Shown: positions 38,113-47,373, counted from the first letter of the stretch. The stretch is 64,000 bases of DNA from Roseivivax halodurans JCM 10272 (GCF_000521785.1 NZ_JALZ01000016.1:1-64000), one strand, 5' to 3'. Translations and numbers: made by a program. Notes: a model not told the origin generated them from the sequence alone.

Positions 38113-39443
38113 GCGATCCCGACATCATTCTGGTGGACGACGACGAGGACATCCGCCTCTCGCTCGGCCAGACGCTCGAACTGGCGGGCCACGAGGTTCT
38201 CGCCTTCGCCCGCGCCGAACGCGCGATCGAACGGATCGGCCCGAATTTCGGCGGCGTCGTCGTGTCCGACATCAAGATGCCCGGAATGGACGGTCTGCAG
38301 CTCCTCGACGCCGTTCTCGAGATCGACATGGCGATCCCGGTCGTCATGATCACCGGCCACGGCGACGTCCCGCTCGCGGTCGAGGCCCTCGGCAAGGGCG
38401 CCTTCGATTTCATCGAGAAGCCCTTCGCCAAGGACCGGCTGACCAGCTCCATCGACCGCGGCATCGAGCACCGCCGCATGGTGCTGGAATTGCGCGAGTT
38501 GCGCGAAACGGCGACGGCCGGCAATCCGCTCGAAGGTCTGATCCTCGGCCAATCCGCCCCGATCGTCGAGCTCCGCCGCAAGGTCGAGACCATCGCGGAA
38601 AGCATGATCGACGTCCTCATCGTCGGCGCGACGGGGACGGGCAAGGAACATGTCGCGCGCGCGATCCACAACATGAGTGGCCAGGGGCGGGAGGGGCCGT
38701 TCGTCACCGTCAATCTGACCGCGCTGCCGGAATCCCAGATCGAGATCGAGCTTTTCGGCTACGTCTCGGGCGCCTTTCCGGGCGCCGGCCGGTCCCGGAT
38801 CGGCCGTCTTGAACACGGGCGGGGCGGGACGATCTTCCTCGACGAGATCGGATCGGTGCCGCTGTCCCTCCAGGCCAAGCTCCTGCGCGTCATCGAGGAC
38901 CGGGCGGTCCTGCCGCTGGGTGCCTCCGAGCCCGTGCAGCTCGAGGCGCGCTTCGTTGCGTCCAGCCGGTCGCCGCTCGAGCCGCTGGTCGCGGCGGGCG
39001 CGTTCCGGGACGATCTGCTTTACAGGATCAACCCCGTCACCATCCACCTCCCGGCGCTGTCCGACCGGCGGGAAGATCTGCCGGGGCTGTTCCACCGCTT
39101 CGTGACAGATGCGGCTCGACGCTTCCGGAAGCCCGTGCCCGCGATCACGCCCGAGCATCTGATCGCGTTGGGCAACCGAACCTGGGCGGGCAACATGCGG
39201 GAGCTGCGCAACGCGGCAGAGCTCTTCGTCCTGGGTTTGGAGAGCGACAGGCCGACAGAGTCCGCCAGCGGACAGACCCTTCCGGAGCGCATGGACCGCA
39301 TCGAGCGCGACATCATCGCGGCGACGCTGACCGCTCAGAACGGGAGCCTCAAGAAGACCTACGAGGCCCTCGGCCTGTCGCGCAAGACGCTCTACGACAA
39401 GATGCAGAAACACGGCCTGCGCCGCGAGGAGTTCGCGACCTGA
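38109..39443 (+). CDS. Sigma-54-type response regulator, DctD-like
   Basis: A 444-residue protein: receiver domain with phosphorylation site Asp54 (VVVSDIKMPGMDG), AAA+ domain with Walker A GATGTGKEHVARAIH and Walker B GGTIFLDEI, and a C-terminal Fis-type helix (SLKKTYEALGLSRKTLYDKM). The sigma-54 contact loop reads GAFPGA at 221-226 rather than the common GAFTGA: the key threonine is proline. Family members activate transport genes at sigma-54 promoters; the change leaves open whether this one does. It is coupled to the kinase by ATGA. Confidence 0.88.
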   Translation: MSDPDIILVDDDEDIRLSLGQTLELAGHEVLAFARAERAIERIGPNFGGVVVSDIKMPGMDGLQLLDAVLEIDMAIPVVMITGHGDVPLAVEALGKGAFDFIEKPFAKDRLTSSIDRGIEHRRMVLELRELRETATAGNPLEGLILGQSAPIVELRRKVETIAESMIDVLIVGATGTGKEHVARAIHNMSGQGREGPFVTVNLTALPESQIEIELFGYVSGAFPGAGRSRIGRLEHGRGGTIFLDEIGSVPLSLQAKLLRVIEDRAVLPLGASEPVQLEARFVASSRSPLEPLVAAGAFRDDLLYRINPVTIHLPALSDRREDLPGLFHRFVTDAARRFRKPVPAITPEHLIALGNRTWAGNMRELRNAAELFVLGLESDRPTESASGQTLPERMDRIERDIIAATLTAQNGSLKKTYEALGLSRKTLYDKMQKHGLRREEFAT

Positions 39444-39613
39444 TCGCCGGGCATTGGCCGGACCCGCTCAGGACAGGCGTGGCGGGACGGGTGTCTCTTA
39501 ATTCGAAGCTGCCCCGACGGGTAACCTCAAACGTTTGGTAGCGCGTTCCAGCTGTCGAAAGCGCCCGCGCTGACAGGCAATCCACGATCCTTCTGACGCG
39601 ACCACCGACCCGC

Positions 39614-40759
39614 CTACATGCTTCTGCTAGTGCTGAAGCGAACCCATGTCCGGGCTTTGGACGCCTCTTGAATCGCTTCGACGGTCTCTTGGACGGCAAG
39701 AGCCTCGCGGAAATCGGGCATACACTGGCCGTTCGACACATGGCTCTCGATCAGATCGGCGACCTCGATCACCTTCAGATCGTTGAAGCCAAGATGGTGT
39801 CCGGGGGCCGGACAGAACCGGTCGTAGGGCGTATGCAGGGGCCCAGCCTCAATGCGCTTGTAACCTGCGGATGCGCCGGAACCCGAAAAGACCAGAAGCT
39901 CGTTCATATGCTCTTGCGAGAAGGCGACGGCGCCCTTGGAGCCGCTGATCTCGAAGGACAGATCCATCGTCCGGCCCGTGGCCGCCCAGTTCGCCTCGAG
40001 GCTGCCGGAGACCCCGCTTGCAAACCGCACCAGCGCGTGGGTCATGTCGTCGACCTCTACGGCGCGCCGTTCCGCCGAGCGGTGGCTGACCGGCCGGTCT
40101 GGGTAGATCGTCCGGCAATCGGCGCTGACCTCGGCGATCGGTCCCAAAAGATAGCGCGCAATCGAGATGATGTGGCTTCCGATATCCGCTACTGCCCCTC
40201 CGCCCAGGGGATCGGTCCGAAACGAATGCGGCGCATCGGGACTGGCCATGTAGTTTTCCGCATGCCGGCCACGAAACCCGGTGATTTCACCGATCTCGCC
40301 GGACGTAATGATGTCCTTGGCGAGCCGGATCATAGGGTTGCGCAGGAAATTGAAACCGACAGACGTGACGACGCCGGCGGCCTCGGCGGCTTCGGTCATT
40401 CGCCGCGCCGAGGCGGCTGTGATCGACAGCGGCTTCTCGCAATAGACCGTCTTGCGCGCCGCGATGGCGGCCATGGCCATCGGCTCGTGCAGCACGTTCG
40501 GGGCTGTGATCGCGATGATGTCGACCGCGTCGTCGGAGATCAGCGCCTCCCAGTCCGCTGTGGCGCGCTCGAATCCCAATGCGCGCGCGCCGGCCTCCGC
40601 GGCCTCCTCGGTCGCATCGGCAAGGATCGCCCTGACAGGCATCGCGGGAAGATCGAACAGCACCGGCGCAGCCGCAAACGCATTGGCATGGCAGCGGCCC
40701 ATGAACCCGGACCCGATGAGGCCGATCCCGATCCGGTCCTTTCGTTTCACGTCAGCCAT
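39614..40759 (-). CDS. Gfo/Idh/MocA family oxidoreductase
   Basis: A 381-residue NAD(P)-dependent dehydrogenase. The N-terminal fold has GIGLIGSGFMGRCHANAF, then TVYCEKPLSITAASARRM with the conserved EKP lysine, and DPLGGGAVADIGSHIISI with the histidine of the catalytic segment. GGAGTGACCGGC precedes the ATG, which lies five bases after the transporter ATPase stop, so it is the last gene of the ABC operon. Enzymes of this family oxidise inositols, sugars and amino sugars; it probably acts on the imported substrate. Confidence 0.9.
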   Translation of the reverse strand: MADVKRKDRIGIGLIGSGFMGRCHANAFAAAPVLFDLPAMPVRAILADATEEAAEAGARALGFERATADWEALISDDAVDIIAITAPNVLHEPMAMAAIAARKTVYCEKPLSITAASARRMTEAAEAAGVVTSVGFNFLRNPMIRLAKDIITSGEIGEITGFRGRHAENYMASPDAPHSFRTDPLGGGAVADIGSHIISIARYLLGPIAEVSADCRTIYPDRPVSHRSAERRAVEVDDMTHALVRFASGVSGSLEANWAATGRTMDLSFEISGSKGAVAFSQEHMNELLVFSGSGASAGYKRIEAGPLHTPYDRFCPAPGHHLGFNDLKVIEVADLIESHVSNGQCMPDFREALAVQETVEAIQEASKARTWVRFSTSRSM

Positions 40760-40764
40760 GCCGG

Positions 40765-42273
40765 TCACTCCGCCGCGACCGGTTCGCGGGCATGCGAAAC
40801 GGAGTCGATCAGATGTTCCTCGGTCATCGCATCTCCCTTGAATTCGGCGACGATGCTGCCTTCCGACATGGCCAGCACGCGGTGGCTCACCCCCAAGACC
40901 TCCGGCATCTCCGAGGAGATCACGATCACCGCGAGGCCCTGCTCGGCGAGATCGGCGATCAGTTCGTGGATCGCCGACTTCGAGCCGACGTCGATGCCGC
41001 GGGTCGGCTCGTCGAGGATGATCAGCCCTGGCTCGGCGCAGAGCCACTTGGCCAGCACGAACTTCTGCTGGTTCCCTCCAGACAGTTGCGACACCGCCTG
41101 GTCCGGGCCTGTCGTCTTGATCGACAGGGCCGAGCGGTATTTCTCGTAGACCGCCATTTCCCTGGCCCGGTTCATCACGGTGAGATCGGAGAACCGCCGC
41201 AGGTGGGGCAGGGAGGTGTTCTCGCGACCGCCCATCATCAGGACGAGGCCCTGTTCCTTGCGGCTTTCGGGCACCAGCGCCATGCCCATGTCGATGGATT
41301 GCCGGGGAGTCGGCCAGTCGATCTCGCGGCCTTTCCAGAAGAGCCTCCCGGCATCGGCCCTGCGCACGCCGAAGACCGTCTCGACCAACTCGGACCGGCC
41401 GGCGCCGACAAGACCGTAGAGTCCCAGAACCTCGCCCTGGCGCACCGAGAACGAGGCATCGCTGAAAAGGCCCCGCTTGCTCAGTCCCTCGACGCGCAGG
41501 ACCTCGTCGCCGAACTCGGCCTTGGCCTTGACGAAATAGGCGTCGAGCGTGCGGCCGATCATCATCCGCGTGATCTGGTTCAGGTCGGTATCCGCGGTAT
41601 CGACCGTACCCTGAACCTGTCCGTCGCGCAGCACGGTGATCCGGTCGGTGATGTCGAAGATCTCGTCCATCTTGTGCGAGATGTAGACGATGCCGACGCC
41701 GCGCGCCTTGAGCCCGCGGATCGTCTGGAACAGCTGGTCCTTCTCGCTGTCGGTCAGGGAGGCCGTCGGTTCGTCGAAAATGACCACGTTCGCGCTGAAC
41801 GCCTCGGCGCGGGCGATCTCGACCATCTGCTGCATGGCGACGGACAGCGTGCCCAAGCGGACATCCGGACCGAAGCCGCAGCCGAGCGCCTCGAGGGCGG
41901 TGGTGGCGTTGCGGCGCAATTCGCGCTTCTTCAGCATGCCGAAGCGGTTGGTCTGCCAGGCGCCGAGATAGATGTTCTCCGCGACGGACAGTTCCGGCGA
42001 GAGCGACAATTCCTGATGGATGAGAAGGATGCCCTTGCGGCGCGCGTCGAGCGGTCCGGACAGACTGAGCGGCGCACCCTGATAGAAGATCTCGCCGCCG
42101 TCGCATCTGTGCAGACCCGCGAGGGTCTTCATCAGGGTGGACTTGCCTGCCCCGTTTTCCCCCACGAGCGCGTGGACCTCGCCCGGACGGATGTCGAAGC
42201 TGACGTTGTCGAGCGCCTTGACCCCGGGAAACGTCTTGGTGATGCCTTCGACCTTCAGAATGGCTTGGCTCAT
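40765..42273 (-). CDS. Sugar ABC transporter ATP-binding protein (double ATPase)
   Basis: A 502-residue RbsA/MglA/XylG-type ATPase made of two nucleotide-binding domains. The first has Walker A VGENGAGKSTLM and Walker B VVIFDEPTASLTD; the second has a changed Walker A, GLVGAGRSELVE, with a proper signature VSQLSGGNQQKF and LIILDEPTRGIDVG. Half-degenerate ATPases are normal in this family. AGGAGG precedes the ATG, whose A is also the last base of the permease stop (TGATG). It powers import with the two permeases and the binding protein at 44464. Confidence 0.94.
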   Translation of the reverse strand: MSQAILKVEGITKTFPGVKALDNVSFDIRPGEVHALVGENGAGKSTLMKTLAGLHRCDGGEIFYQGAPLSLSGPLDARRKGILLIHQELSLSPELSVAENIYLGAWQTNRFGMLKKRELRRNATTALEALGCGFGPDVRLGTLSVAMQQMVEIARAEAFSANVVIFDEPTASLTDSEKDQLFQTIRGLKARGVGIVYISHKMDEIFDITDRITVLRDGQVQGTVDTADTDLNQITRMMIGRTLDAYFVKAKAEFGDEVLRVEGLSKRGLFSDASFSVRQGEVLGLYGLVGAGRSELVETVFGVRRADAGRLFWKGREIDWPTPRQSIDMGMALVPESRKEQGLVLMMGGRENTSLPHLRRFSDLTVMNRAREMAVYEKYRSALSIKTTGPDQAVSQLSGGNQQKFVLAKWLCAEPGLIILDEPTRGIDVGSKSAIHELIADLAEQGLAVIVISSEMPEVLGVSHRVLAMSEGSIVAEFKGDAMTEEHLIDSVSHAREPVAAE

Positions 42274-43250
42274 CACGTGGCCTCCTGGCGTTTCAGAAGT
42301 TTGTCGAGAACGAGGGCCAGAATGAGAACCGCACCCATGACCATGAGCTCGACGTAATTGGGGGTGTTGAGCAGGCGCAGCCCGTTCCGCAGGACGGCAA
42401 GCGTCAGGACGCCGCCGATCGTCATCCACATGCTGCCGAAGCCGCCCTGAAGGCGCGTTCCCCCGAGCACGACAGCGATGATGGTCCAGAGCTCCCAAAT
42501 CCTGCCGGCATTGGGCTCCGCGGTGCCGAGGCGCATCGACAGCAGGATGCCGCAGACCGCCGCCAGTGTACCGCAGAGCGTGAAGTTGATGATCTTGTGA
42601 CGCTTCACGTTGATGCCGGCGTCATGCGCGGCCTCGATGTTGTCCCCCACGGCGTAGGTCTCCCGACCGTGACGCGTGCTCGACAGGATCCACTGGAAGA
42701 AGAAGGCCAGCCCAAAGAAGATGATCGCGGTCATGGAGATCGGACCGAGATAAATCTCGGGGATTTCGGTGTAGCTGAAGTCGGGCACCATCAGCGCGTT
42801 CTCTCCGGTGTAGACGAAGACGAGCCCGCGGATGCCGATCAGTCCGCCGAGCGTGACGATGAACGAATGCATGCCCGACAGGGCCACCAGAGTGCCGTTC
42901 AAGAAACCCAGCGCGGCACCGGAGAGAAGGCCCACGAAGACCGCAGGCCAGATGCCGATATGCGTCTGCAGCCCGATCGCCAGCGCCGAGGCGAGGGCCA
43001 GGGTCGCGCCCACGGAGAGGTCGATCTCTCCGTCGATCATCACCATGGTCATGCCGATCGCGAGAATTCCGATGAACGCGCCCTGGGTCAGGATGTTGCC
43101 GATATTGTTGGCGGTCAGGAAATACGGGCTCGCCAGCGAGAAGACGGCGACCGTCAGCGCCAGGAACACCCAGATGTGGTTGCGCAGGAGCCATGACAGC
43201 CCGATCCGGAGGTGCGATCCGCTGCGGATGTCCGTTGAGGTCAGGCTCAT
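42273..43250 (-). CDS. Sugar ABC transporter permease
   Basis: A 325-residue inner-membrane permease of the ribose/inositol type (BPD_transp_2), with about 8-10 membrane segments. TMVMIDGEIDLSVGATLALASALAI is the conserved sequence, and AVGDNIEAAHDAGINVKRHK is the cytoplasmic loop expected to contact the ATPase. Its start overlaps the upstream permease by four bases (ATGA). Two different permeases suggest a heterodimeric channel. Confidence 0.93.
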   Translation of the reverse strand: MSLTSTDIRSGSHLRIGLSWLLRNHIWVFLALTVAVFSLASPYFLTANNIGNILTQGAFIGILAIGMTMVMIDGEIDLSVGATLALASALAIGLQTHIGIWPAVFVGLLSGAALGFLNGTLVALSGMHSFIVTLGGLIGIRGLVFVYTGENALMVPDFSYTEIPEIYLGPISMTAIIFFGLAFFFQWILSSTRHGRETYAVGDNIEAAHDAGINVKRHKIINFTLCGTLAAVCGILLSMRLGTAEPNAGRIWELWTIIAVVLGGTRLQGGFGSMWMTIGGVLTLAVLRNGLRLLNTPNYVELMVMGAVLILALVLDKLLKRQEAT

Positions 43251-44200
43251 GCGAAGATCCTCCCGCGCTTGGCGCCCAGATCGATCCAGACGGCGATGAT
43301 GATGATGACCCAGGTGACGAGCCATTGGACGTAGTAGGGAAAGCCGAGCAGCAGCAGACCGTTCTGGATGAAGCCCAGCATCGAGATGCCGATGACCGTG
43401 CGCCAGATGCTGCCGGAGCCGCCCAGAAGCGAGGTGCCGCCGAGAATGATCCCGGCGAGGACCGTCAGCTCGTAGCCCTGGCCGATGGTGTTCTGGGCGC
43501 CCATGACGCGGCTGCCCATGACGATGGCGGCCACGCCGGTTGCGAGCCCCGAGATCACGTAGGTCCAGAACACGGTCCAGCGCGCATCGATGCCCGAGAA
43601 GATGCTCGCGGTCTCGTTGCCGCCGACGCCGTAGACCTTTCGCCCGAAGCTGGTGAATTGCAGCACCAGCCCGGCGATCAGGGCTCCGAGCAGGAAGATC
43701 ACGACCGGGACCGGCAGGCCGAGGAACGTCCCGCGGCCAAAGACGGCGAACCAGGTGGCTTGCGCGTTCTCGACGTTGACGTTGGAGCCGCCGGAGTAGA
43801 ACAGCACGAGGCCCTGCAGAAAGGACAGCATCGCGAGGGTCACGATCAGTGCGTTCAGCCCGACGAAGCCGACCAGCACCCCGTTGAAGGCGCCGATGCA
43901 CGCCCCGGCAAGCAGCGTCATCATGATCGCCGGAAAAGGACCGACGACGTTGTGCTGATCGACCACGATCACCGTCAGGAGCGTGAGAAGCGATCCGACC
44001 GAGAGATCGAGCCGTCCGGTCAGCACCACGAACGTCACGCCGACGGCCATCAGTCCGGTGATCGAGACCTGGCGCAGCACGTCCATGATGTTCCCCGGCG
44101 TCAGGAACGCACTCGCATTGACCGCGACGCCCACGAGAAAAACCAGGAAAGCAATAATCAGGCCATGCCTGCGCAACACGCTTCCTACCCTCTGTTCCAT
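43247..44200 (-). CDS. Sugar ABC transporter permease
   Basis: A 317-residue permease related to the next gene, first in the minus-strand operon. Motifs are VTFVVLTGRLDLSVGSLL and the coupling loop GVGGNETASIFSGIDARW. GGAGGAGG lies just before the ATG. The promoter region of 263 bases is shared with the divergent binding-protein gene and holds an ATCCAAAATGGAT inverted repeat, a likely operator for the regulator at 45514. Confidence 0.93.
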   Translation of the reverse strand: MEQRVGSVLRRHGLIIAFLVFLVGVAVNASAFLTPGNIMDVLRQVSITGLMAVGVTFVVLTGRLDLSVGSLLTLLTVIVVDQHNVVGPFPAIMMTLLAGACIGAFNGVLVGFVGLNALIVTLAMLSFLQGLVLFYSGGSNVNVENAQATWFAVFGRGTFLGLPVPVVIFLLGALIAGLVLQFTSFGRKVYGVGGNETASIFSGIDARWTVFWTYVISGLATGVAAIVMGSRVMGAQNTIGQGYELTVLAGIILGGTSLLGGSGSIWRTVIGISMLGFIQNGLLLLGFPYYVQWLVTWVIIIIAVWIDLGAKRGRIFA

Positions 44201-44262
44201 ATTCGAACCTCCTCCTTGAGCGCAGGGTAGCCACAGCCCGCAGCCTCATGAACCTGCAAAAA

Positions 44263-44275
44263 ATCCAAAATGGAT
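44263..44275. promoter_or_regulatory. Inverted repeat ATCCA-N3-TGGAT between permease and binding-protein genes
   Basis: ATCCAAAATGGAT is a perfect 5-bp dyad with a three-base centre, 62 bases upstream of the permease start. The core TCCA-N3-TGGA recurs at 63619-63629 in front of the second regulator of the same family, the only such shared element noticed between the two loci. Confidence 0.65.
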
Positions 44276-44348
44276 CGACTTCCCTCAAGAGGAGATTGGG
44301 GCGTACGGATTTCCCTCCGGATCAACGGTCCGCAGACGATCAGTTTTG

Positions 44349-44373
44349 GATATTTGAGCGATTGTTTGACCGG
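44349..44373 (+). promoter_or_regulatory. GATATTTGA / TTTGACCGG elements before the binding-protein gene
   Basis: GATATTTGA at 44349-44357 is an exact copy of 47302-47310 in the regulator/GMC promoter, and TTTGACCGG at 44365-44373 differs by one base from TTTGACTGG at 47306-47314. The elements lie about 90-115 bases before the binding-protein start and could link the two promoters under one regulator. Confidence 0.45.
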
Positions 44374-44463
44374 CCTGCCTGCCGAAAATGTATCTCGAGC
44401 CCCCGCAGAGCTGCCAACGGGGTCGCCACCGAGGAGGAAGAGCAGCATGAGGAGGAGGAAGTC

Positions 44464-45453
44464 ATGACTCATTTCACCAAAGCATCCGCGATCGCGCTCG
44501 GGGTCGTGCTGTCCGCCACGGCCGCAGGCGCCCAGGAGGCGCCGGACTGGCTGGGCGGTGAGCTGAAGAAACCGCTGTCCGAGACGCGCATCGGGATCAC
44601 CGTGCTCTATCCCGGCTCCAACGCGTACCAGGCGAAGTATGCCGAGACCGCGGAATCCTACAGCGAGGAACTGGGGATCCAGGCGACGGTGATGGATCCC
44701 CAGGGAGATCCCGCCGTGCAGTTCAACCAGATCCAGGACATGGCCTCGCAGCGCCTCGATGCCCTCGTCGTCTGGCCGACGTCGCAGAACGCCCTGATCC
44801 CGGCGATCCGCAACGCGTCCCGCTCGGACATCCCTGTGATCACGTCGAACTCGCCGATCGGCGAGGCCGGGCGCCGCTATGTCGTGGCGCATACCGGCCC
44901 GGACGATTGCGCGCAGGCGGAACAGGCGGCCGAGATGCTGGGCGACGCGCTGGGCGGCGAAGGCGACATCGTCGTCGTCGAGGGCACGCCCGGCTACTCG
45001 GTCTCGATCCTGCGCAAGAACTGCTTTCTCGACAAGCTCGCCGACGAGTATCCCGACGTGACCATCCTTGCCAGCCAGACCGCGGAATGGAACCGCGAGA
45101 AGGCGCAGACAGTGATGGAAACCTACCTGACGCAATTCGGCGACGAGATCGACGGTGTCTATGCGTTCGACGACGGCATGGGCCTCGGCGTCATCAGCGC
45201 GTTGCAGGGGGCCGGCAAGGAACCGGGAGAGGTCAAGGTGGTGACATGCAACCAGTTCGGCGAGGGCTGGGACGCGATGAAGGCCGGCTGGCATTCGGGA
45301 TCGAACAAGCAATCGCCGGTGGACGATGCGATCCTCGCCATCCAGACGGCGGTCAAGGTCGCCAACGGCATCGAGGTTCCCGAGATGCAGGGCATTGATA
45401 CGCCCAAGGTCCTGCCGGAGAACGTGGACGAGTTCGACCGTCCGACCTGGTAA
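44464..45453 (+). CDS. Sugar ABC transporter substrate-binding protein (ribose type)
   Basis: A 329-residue periplasmic protein. The signal peptide MTHFTKASAIALGVVLSATA is cleaved at AGA-QEAP. RIGITVLYPGSNAYQAKY is the first strand of a type I periplasmic-binding fold, and ALVVWPTSQNALIPAIRNA, VVAHTGPDDCAQAEQAA and GVYAFDDGMGLGVISALQ are ligand-cleft segments. GGAGGAGG precedes the ATG. It is divergent from the permease operon and convergent with the regulator. The ligand is probably a sugar or cyclitol. Confidence 0.92.
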   Translation: MTHFTKASAIALGVVLSATAAGAQEAPDWLGGELKKPLSETRIGITVLYPGSNAYQAKYAETAESYSEELGIQATVMDPQGDPAVQFNQIQDMASQRLDALVVWPTSQNALIPAIRNASRSDIPVITSNSPIGEAGRRYVVAHTGPDDCAQAEQAAEMLGDALGGEGDIVVVEGTPGYSVSILRKNCFLDKLADEYPDVTILASQTAEWNREKAQTVMETYLTQFGDEIDGVYAFDDGMGLGVISALQGAGKEPGEVKVVTCNQFGEGWDAMKAGWHSGSNKQSPVDDAILAIQTAVKVANGIEVPEMQGIDTPKVLPENVDEFDRPTW

Positions 45454-45471
45454 GACCCCTCGCTTCTACAG

Positions 45472-45497
45472 GGGGCCGCGCACGTACGCGCGGCCCC
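45472..45497. terminator. Hairpin between convergent binding-protein and regulator genes
   Basis: A perfect 10-bp GC stem, GGGGCCGCGC (45472-45481) with GCGCGGCCCC (45488-45497), and a six-base loop centred in the 60-base convergent gap. No T tract is present, so termination is likely but not of the classical type. Confidence 0.6.
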
Positions 45498-45513
45498 TGC
45501 GCGTCCTCCCGGA

Positions 45514-47217
45514 TCAAAAGTGACCGCGCTCGCGCATGATCGCGTCGATCCGGTTCTGGGATTTCGTCAGCGCCTCGTCGATGCCCTGCACGCGCTGGAG
45601 CATCATGTGGATCTCGTCCCCTAGCACGTCGAGGATGGAGCTGAATTCCGGAATCGGTGGTCGCGGCCATGTCTGCAGTTCACCGCGCCGGTCCATCCCG
45701 TCGACCTGCGCGATGATCTTGCTGCTGGCCTGAACCTCGGGATCGGCGCTGGTCGAGAATCGTGGGCTCGTGAGGTTCCCGTTCAGAACGTACCATTTCA
45801 ACATCTCCGGGCGGGTGAGATATTCCATCACCTTCCAGGACGACGACTTGCGGCGGGGATCGAGCTGCGCGGGGATCGCGAGGGAAAACCCTCCGATCGG
45901 GGAAACGGTACGTGCTCCCGGAGCATGCGGATGCGGGACGAATTCGACCTTGCCGTGCGCCTGCGCGGTCTCATTTCGCTCGAAGGCCGCAGCGCGAATG
46001 CTCCATCCATAGGTCATCGCTGCCTCACCGCGGGAAAAGATGTCGATGCGGCGATCCCAGTTACAGACCAGGCTTTCCTTGTGCGAGAACTCTGCCAGCT
46101 CGAGCAGGAACTCGGCCGTCGCGCGCGCCGCATCGCTCTGCAACTGGGGTCGGTAATTCTCCCTCTCGATCGTCGCGACATCGAACTCGTCGCCCAGCGG
46201 CGATAGGTTTATGACGGGTTGTCCGAAATCGGCCATCGTCTGGACGAAGGTGTGCGCCACCGGAATGCCCCGCCCGTAATTCATCACGATGCCGGAGAGG
46301 TTGAGACCCGCGCGATGGAGGACCCGGGCCGACAGCAGCACGTCCTCCGTGGTTTTCGGGATCGCCAATCCGGCCTCCGCAAAGAGGTCGGACCGGCAGA
46401 ACAGAAGCTCTGCGGTTGGCTGGATGGGCAAGCCGTATTGCCGGTTGTTCCAGGACGATCCGCGATAGGCGGCGTTGTGGAAATCGGAGGGATTGTAGCG
46501 CGCCTCTTCCATCAGATCGTCCAGCGGATCGATCACGCCCTCGGTAGCGAGTTGGCCGATCCACGGCAGGTCCACGGCCACGAGGTCGTATTTCGAGGTC
46601 TTACGCTCCGAATTCTCCATGATCTCGCGATGCAGCTGATCGAGCGGAAGATTGACGATCTCGACCTTGGTTCCGCACAGCTCGTCCAGATTGGACGAAA
46701 ACTCCTTGAGGGTTTTGAACGTCGGATCGACGGATCCGAGAATCCGGATCGTTCGGTCGTTGCCCACTCCGACGCGCATCGCGCTGGGATACGGCAGGAT
46801 GCGCGAGGCCATGTAGTAGCCGCCGAAGTAGAAGTCGCTGATCTCCCCCTCGGTGGTGGTGAAGCCGAACGTATTGCCGACTACGACCTTGAGCTGCATG
46901 GCAAAGCTCTCGAACTCCCTGATGAGCGTTCGCGTCGGATGCAGCGAAAATGATTTGCCGGATCTGGACTTGGGGCGCTTGTGAAGCAGTCCTTCGTCGA
47001 TCAGCTCGGAGATGCGGCGCATCGCCGTGCCATAGGGCACATCCGCCGCCATCGCCGCCGATGTCACGGTCACGAGCTTGCCCTCGAAGTGCCGCCGCAT
47101 GGCATAGGAAACGATGTTCCAGCGGGGGTCGACCGTGGCCAGAGGCGTGCGCTTTTCCGCGATCTCGCGGTTGGAATCCACGAATGTCAGTATTCGCAGA
47201 AGCTCTTCGCGTGTCAT
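45514..47217 (-). CDS. One-component regulator: winged helix fused to a cytoplasmic ABC solute-binding domain
   Basis: A 567-residue protein without signal peptide or membrane segment. Residues about 40-82 form a winged helix (KLVTVTSAAMAADVPYGTAM, then RISELIDEGLLHKRP), joined by the basic GKSFSLHPTRTL. From about residue 157 it reads as a full extracellular solute-binding protein: YDLVAVDLPWIGQLATEGVI, NPSDFHNAAYRGSSWNNRQY, ELLFCRSDLFAEAGL, and PRPPIPEFSSIL near the end. A second copy of this design is at 61769. Inference: it binds the imported solute in the cytoplasm and controls the ABC operon and GMC genes. E. coli SgrR is a precedent with a different binding-domain family. AGGAGGGGACGA precedes the ATG. 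Confidence 0.85.
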   Translation of the reverse strand: MTREELLRILTFVDSNREIAEKRTPLATVDPRWNIVSYAMRRHFEGKLVTVTSAAMAADVPYGTAMRRISELIDEGLLHKRPKSRSGKSFSLHPTRTLIREFESFAMQLKVVVGNTFGFTTTEGEISDFYFGGYYMASRILPYPSAMRVGVGNDRTIRILGSVDPTFKTLKEFSSNLDELCGTKVEIVNLPLDQLHREIMENSERKTSKYDLVAVDLPWIGQLATEGVIDPLDDLMEEARYNPSDFHNAAYRGSSWNNRQYGLPIQPTAELLFCRSDLFAEAGLAIPKTTEDVLLSARVLHRAGLNLSGIVMNYGRGIPVAHTFVQTMADFGQPVINLSPLGDEFDVATIERENYRPQLQSDAARATAEFLLELAEFSHKESLVCNWDRRIDIFSRGEAAMTYGWSIRAAAFERNETAQAHGKVEFVPHPHAPGARTVSPIGGFSLAIPAQLDPRRKSSSWKVMEYLTRPEMLKWYVLNGNLTSPRFSTSADPEVQASSKIIAQVDGMDRRGELQTWPRPPIPEFSSILDVLGDEIHMMLQRVQGIDEALTKSQNRIDAIMRERGHF

Positions 47218-47294
47218 TCGTCCCCTCCTGCAGCACGCCGCATGCAGGCTAACAGATACGGCTCACGTTCCCCACCGTTCAGACGGGTTTCGTC

Positions 47295-47314
47295 CAAATC
47301 TGATATTTGACTGG
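47295..47314. promoter_or_regulatory. Inverted repeat CAAAT-N5-ATTTG in the regulator/GMC promoter
   Basis: A perfect 5-bp dyad with a five-base centre (CAAAT at 47295-47299, ATTTG at 47305-47309), overlapping the GATATTTGA shared with 44349-44357. It lies 78 bases before the regulator start and 60 before the GMC start, a good place for an autoregulatory operator. Confidence 0.55.
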
Positions 47315-47373
47315 TTTTCCCGGTGCGAGACCCCGTGTCAGCTTTCCGCAACACCAGATGCGGGGGCGCCCTC

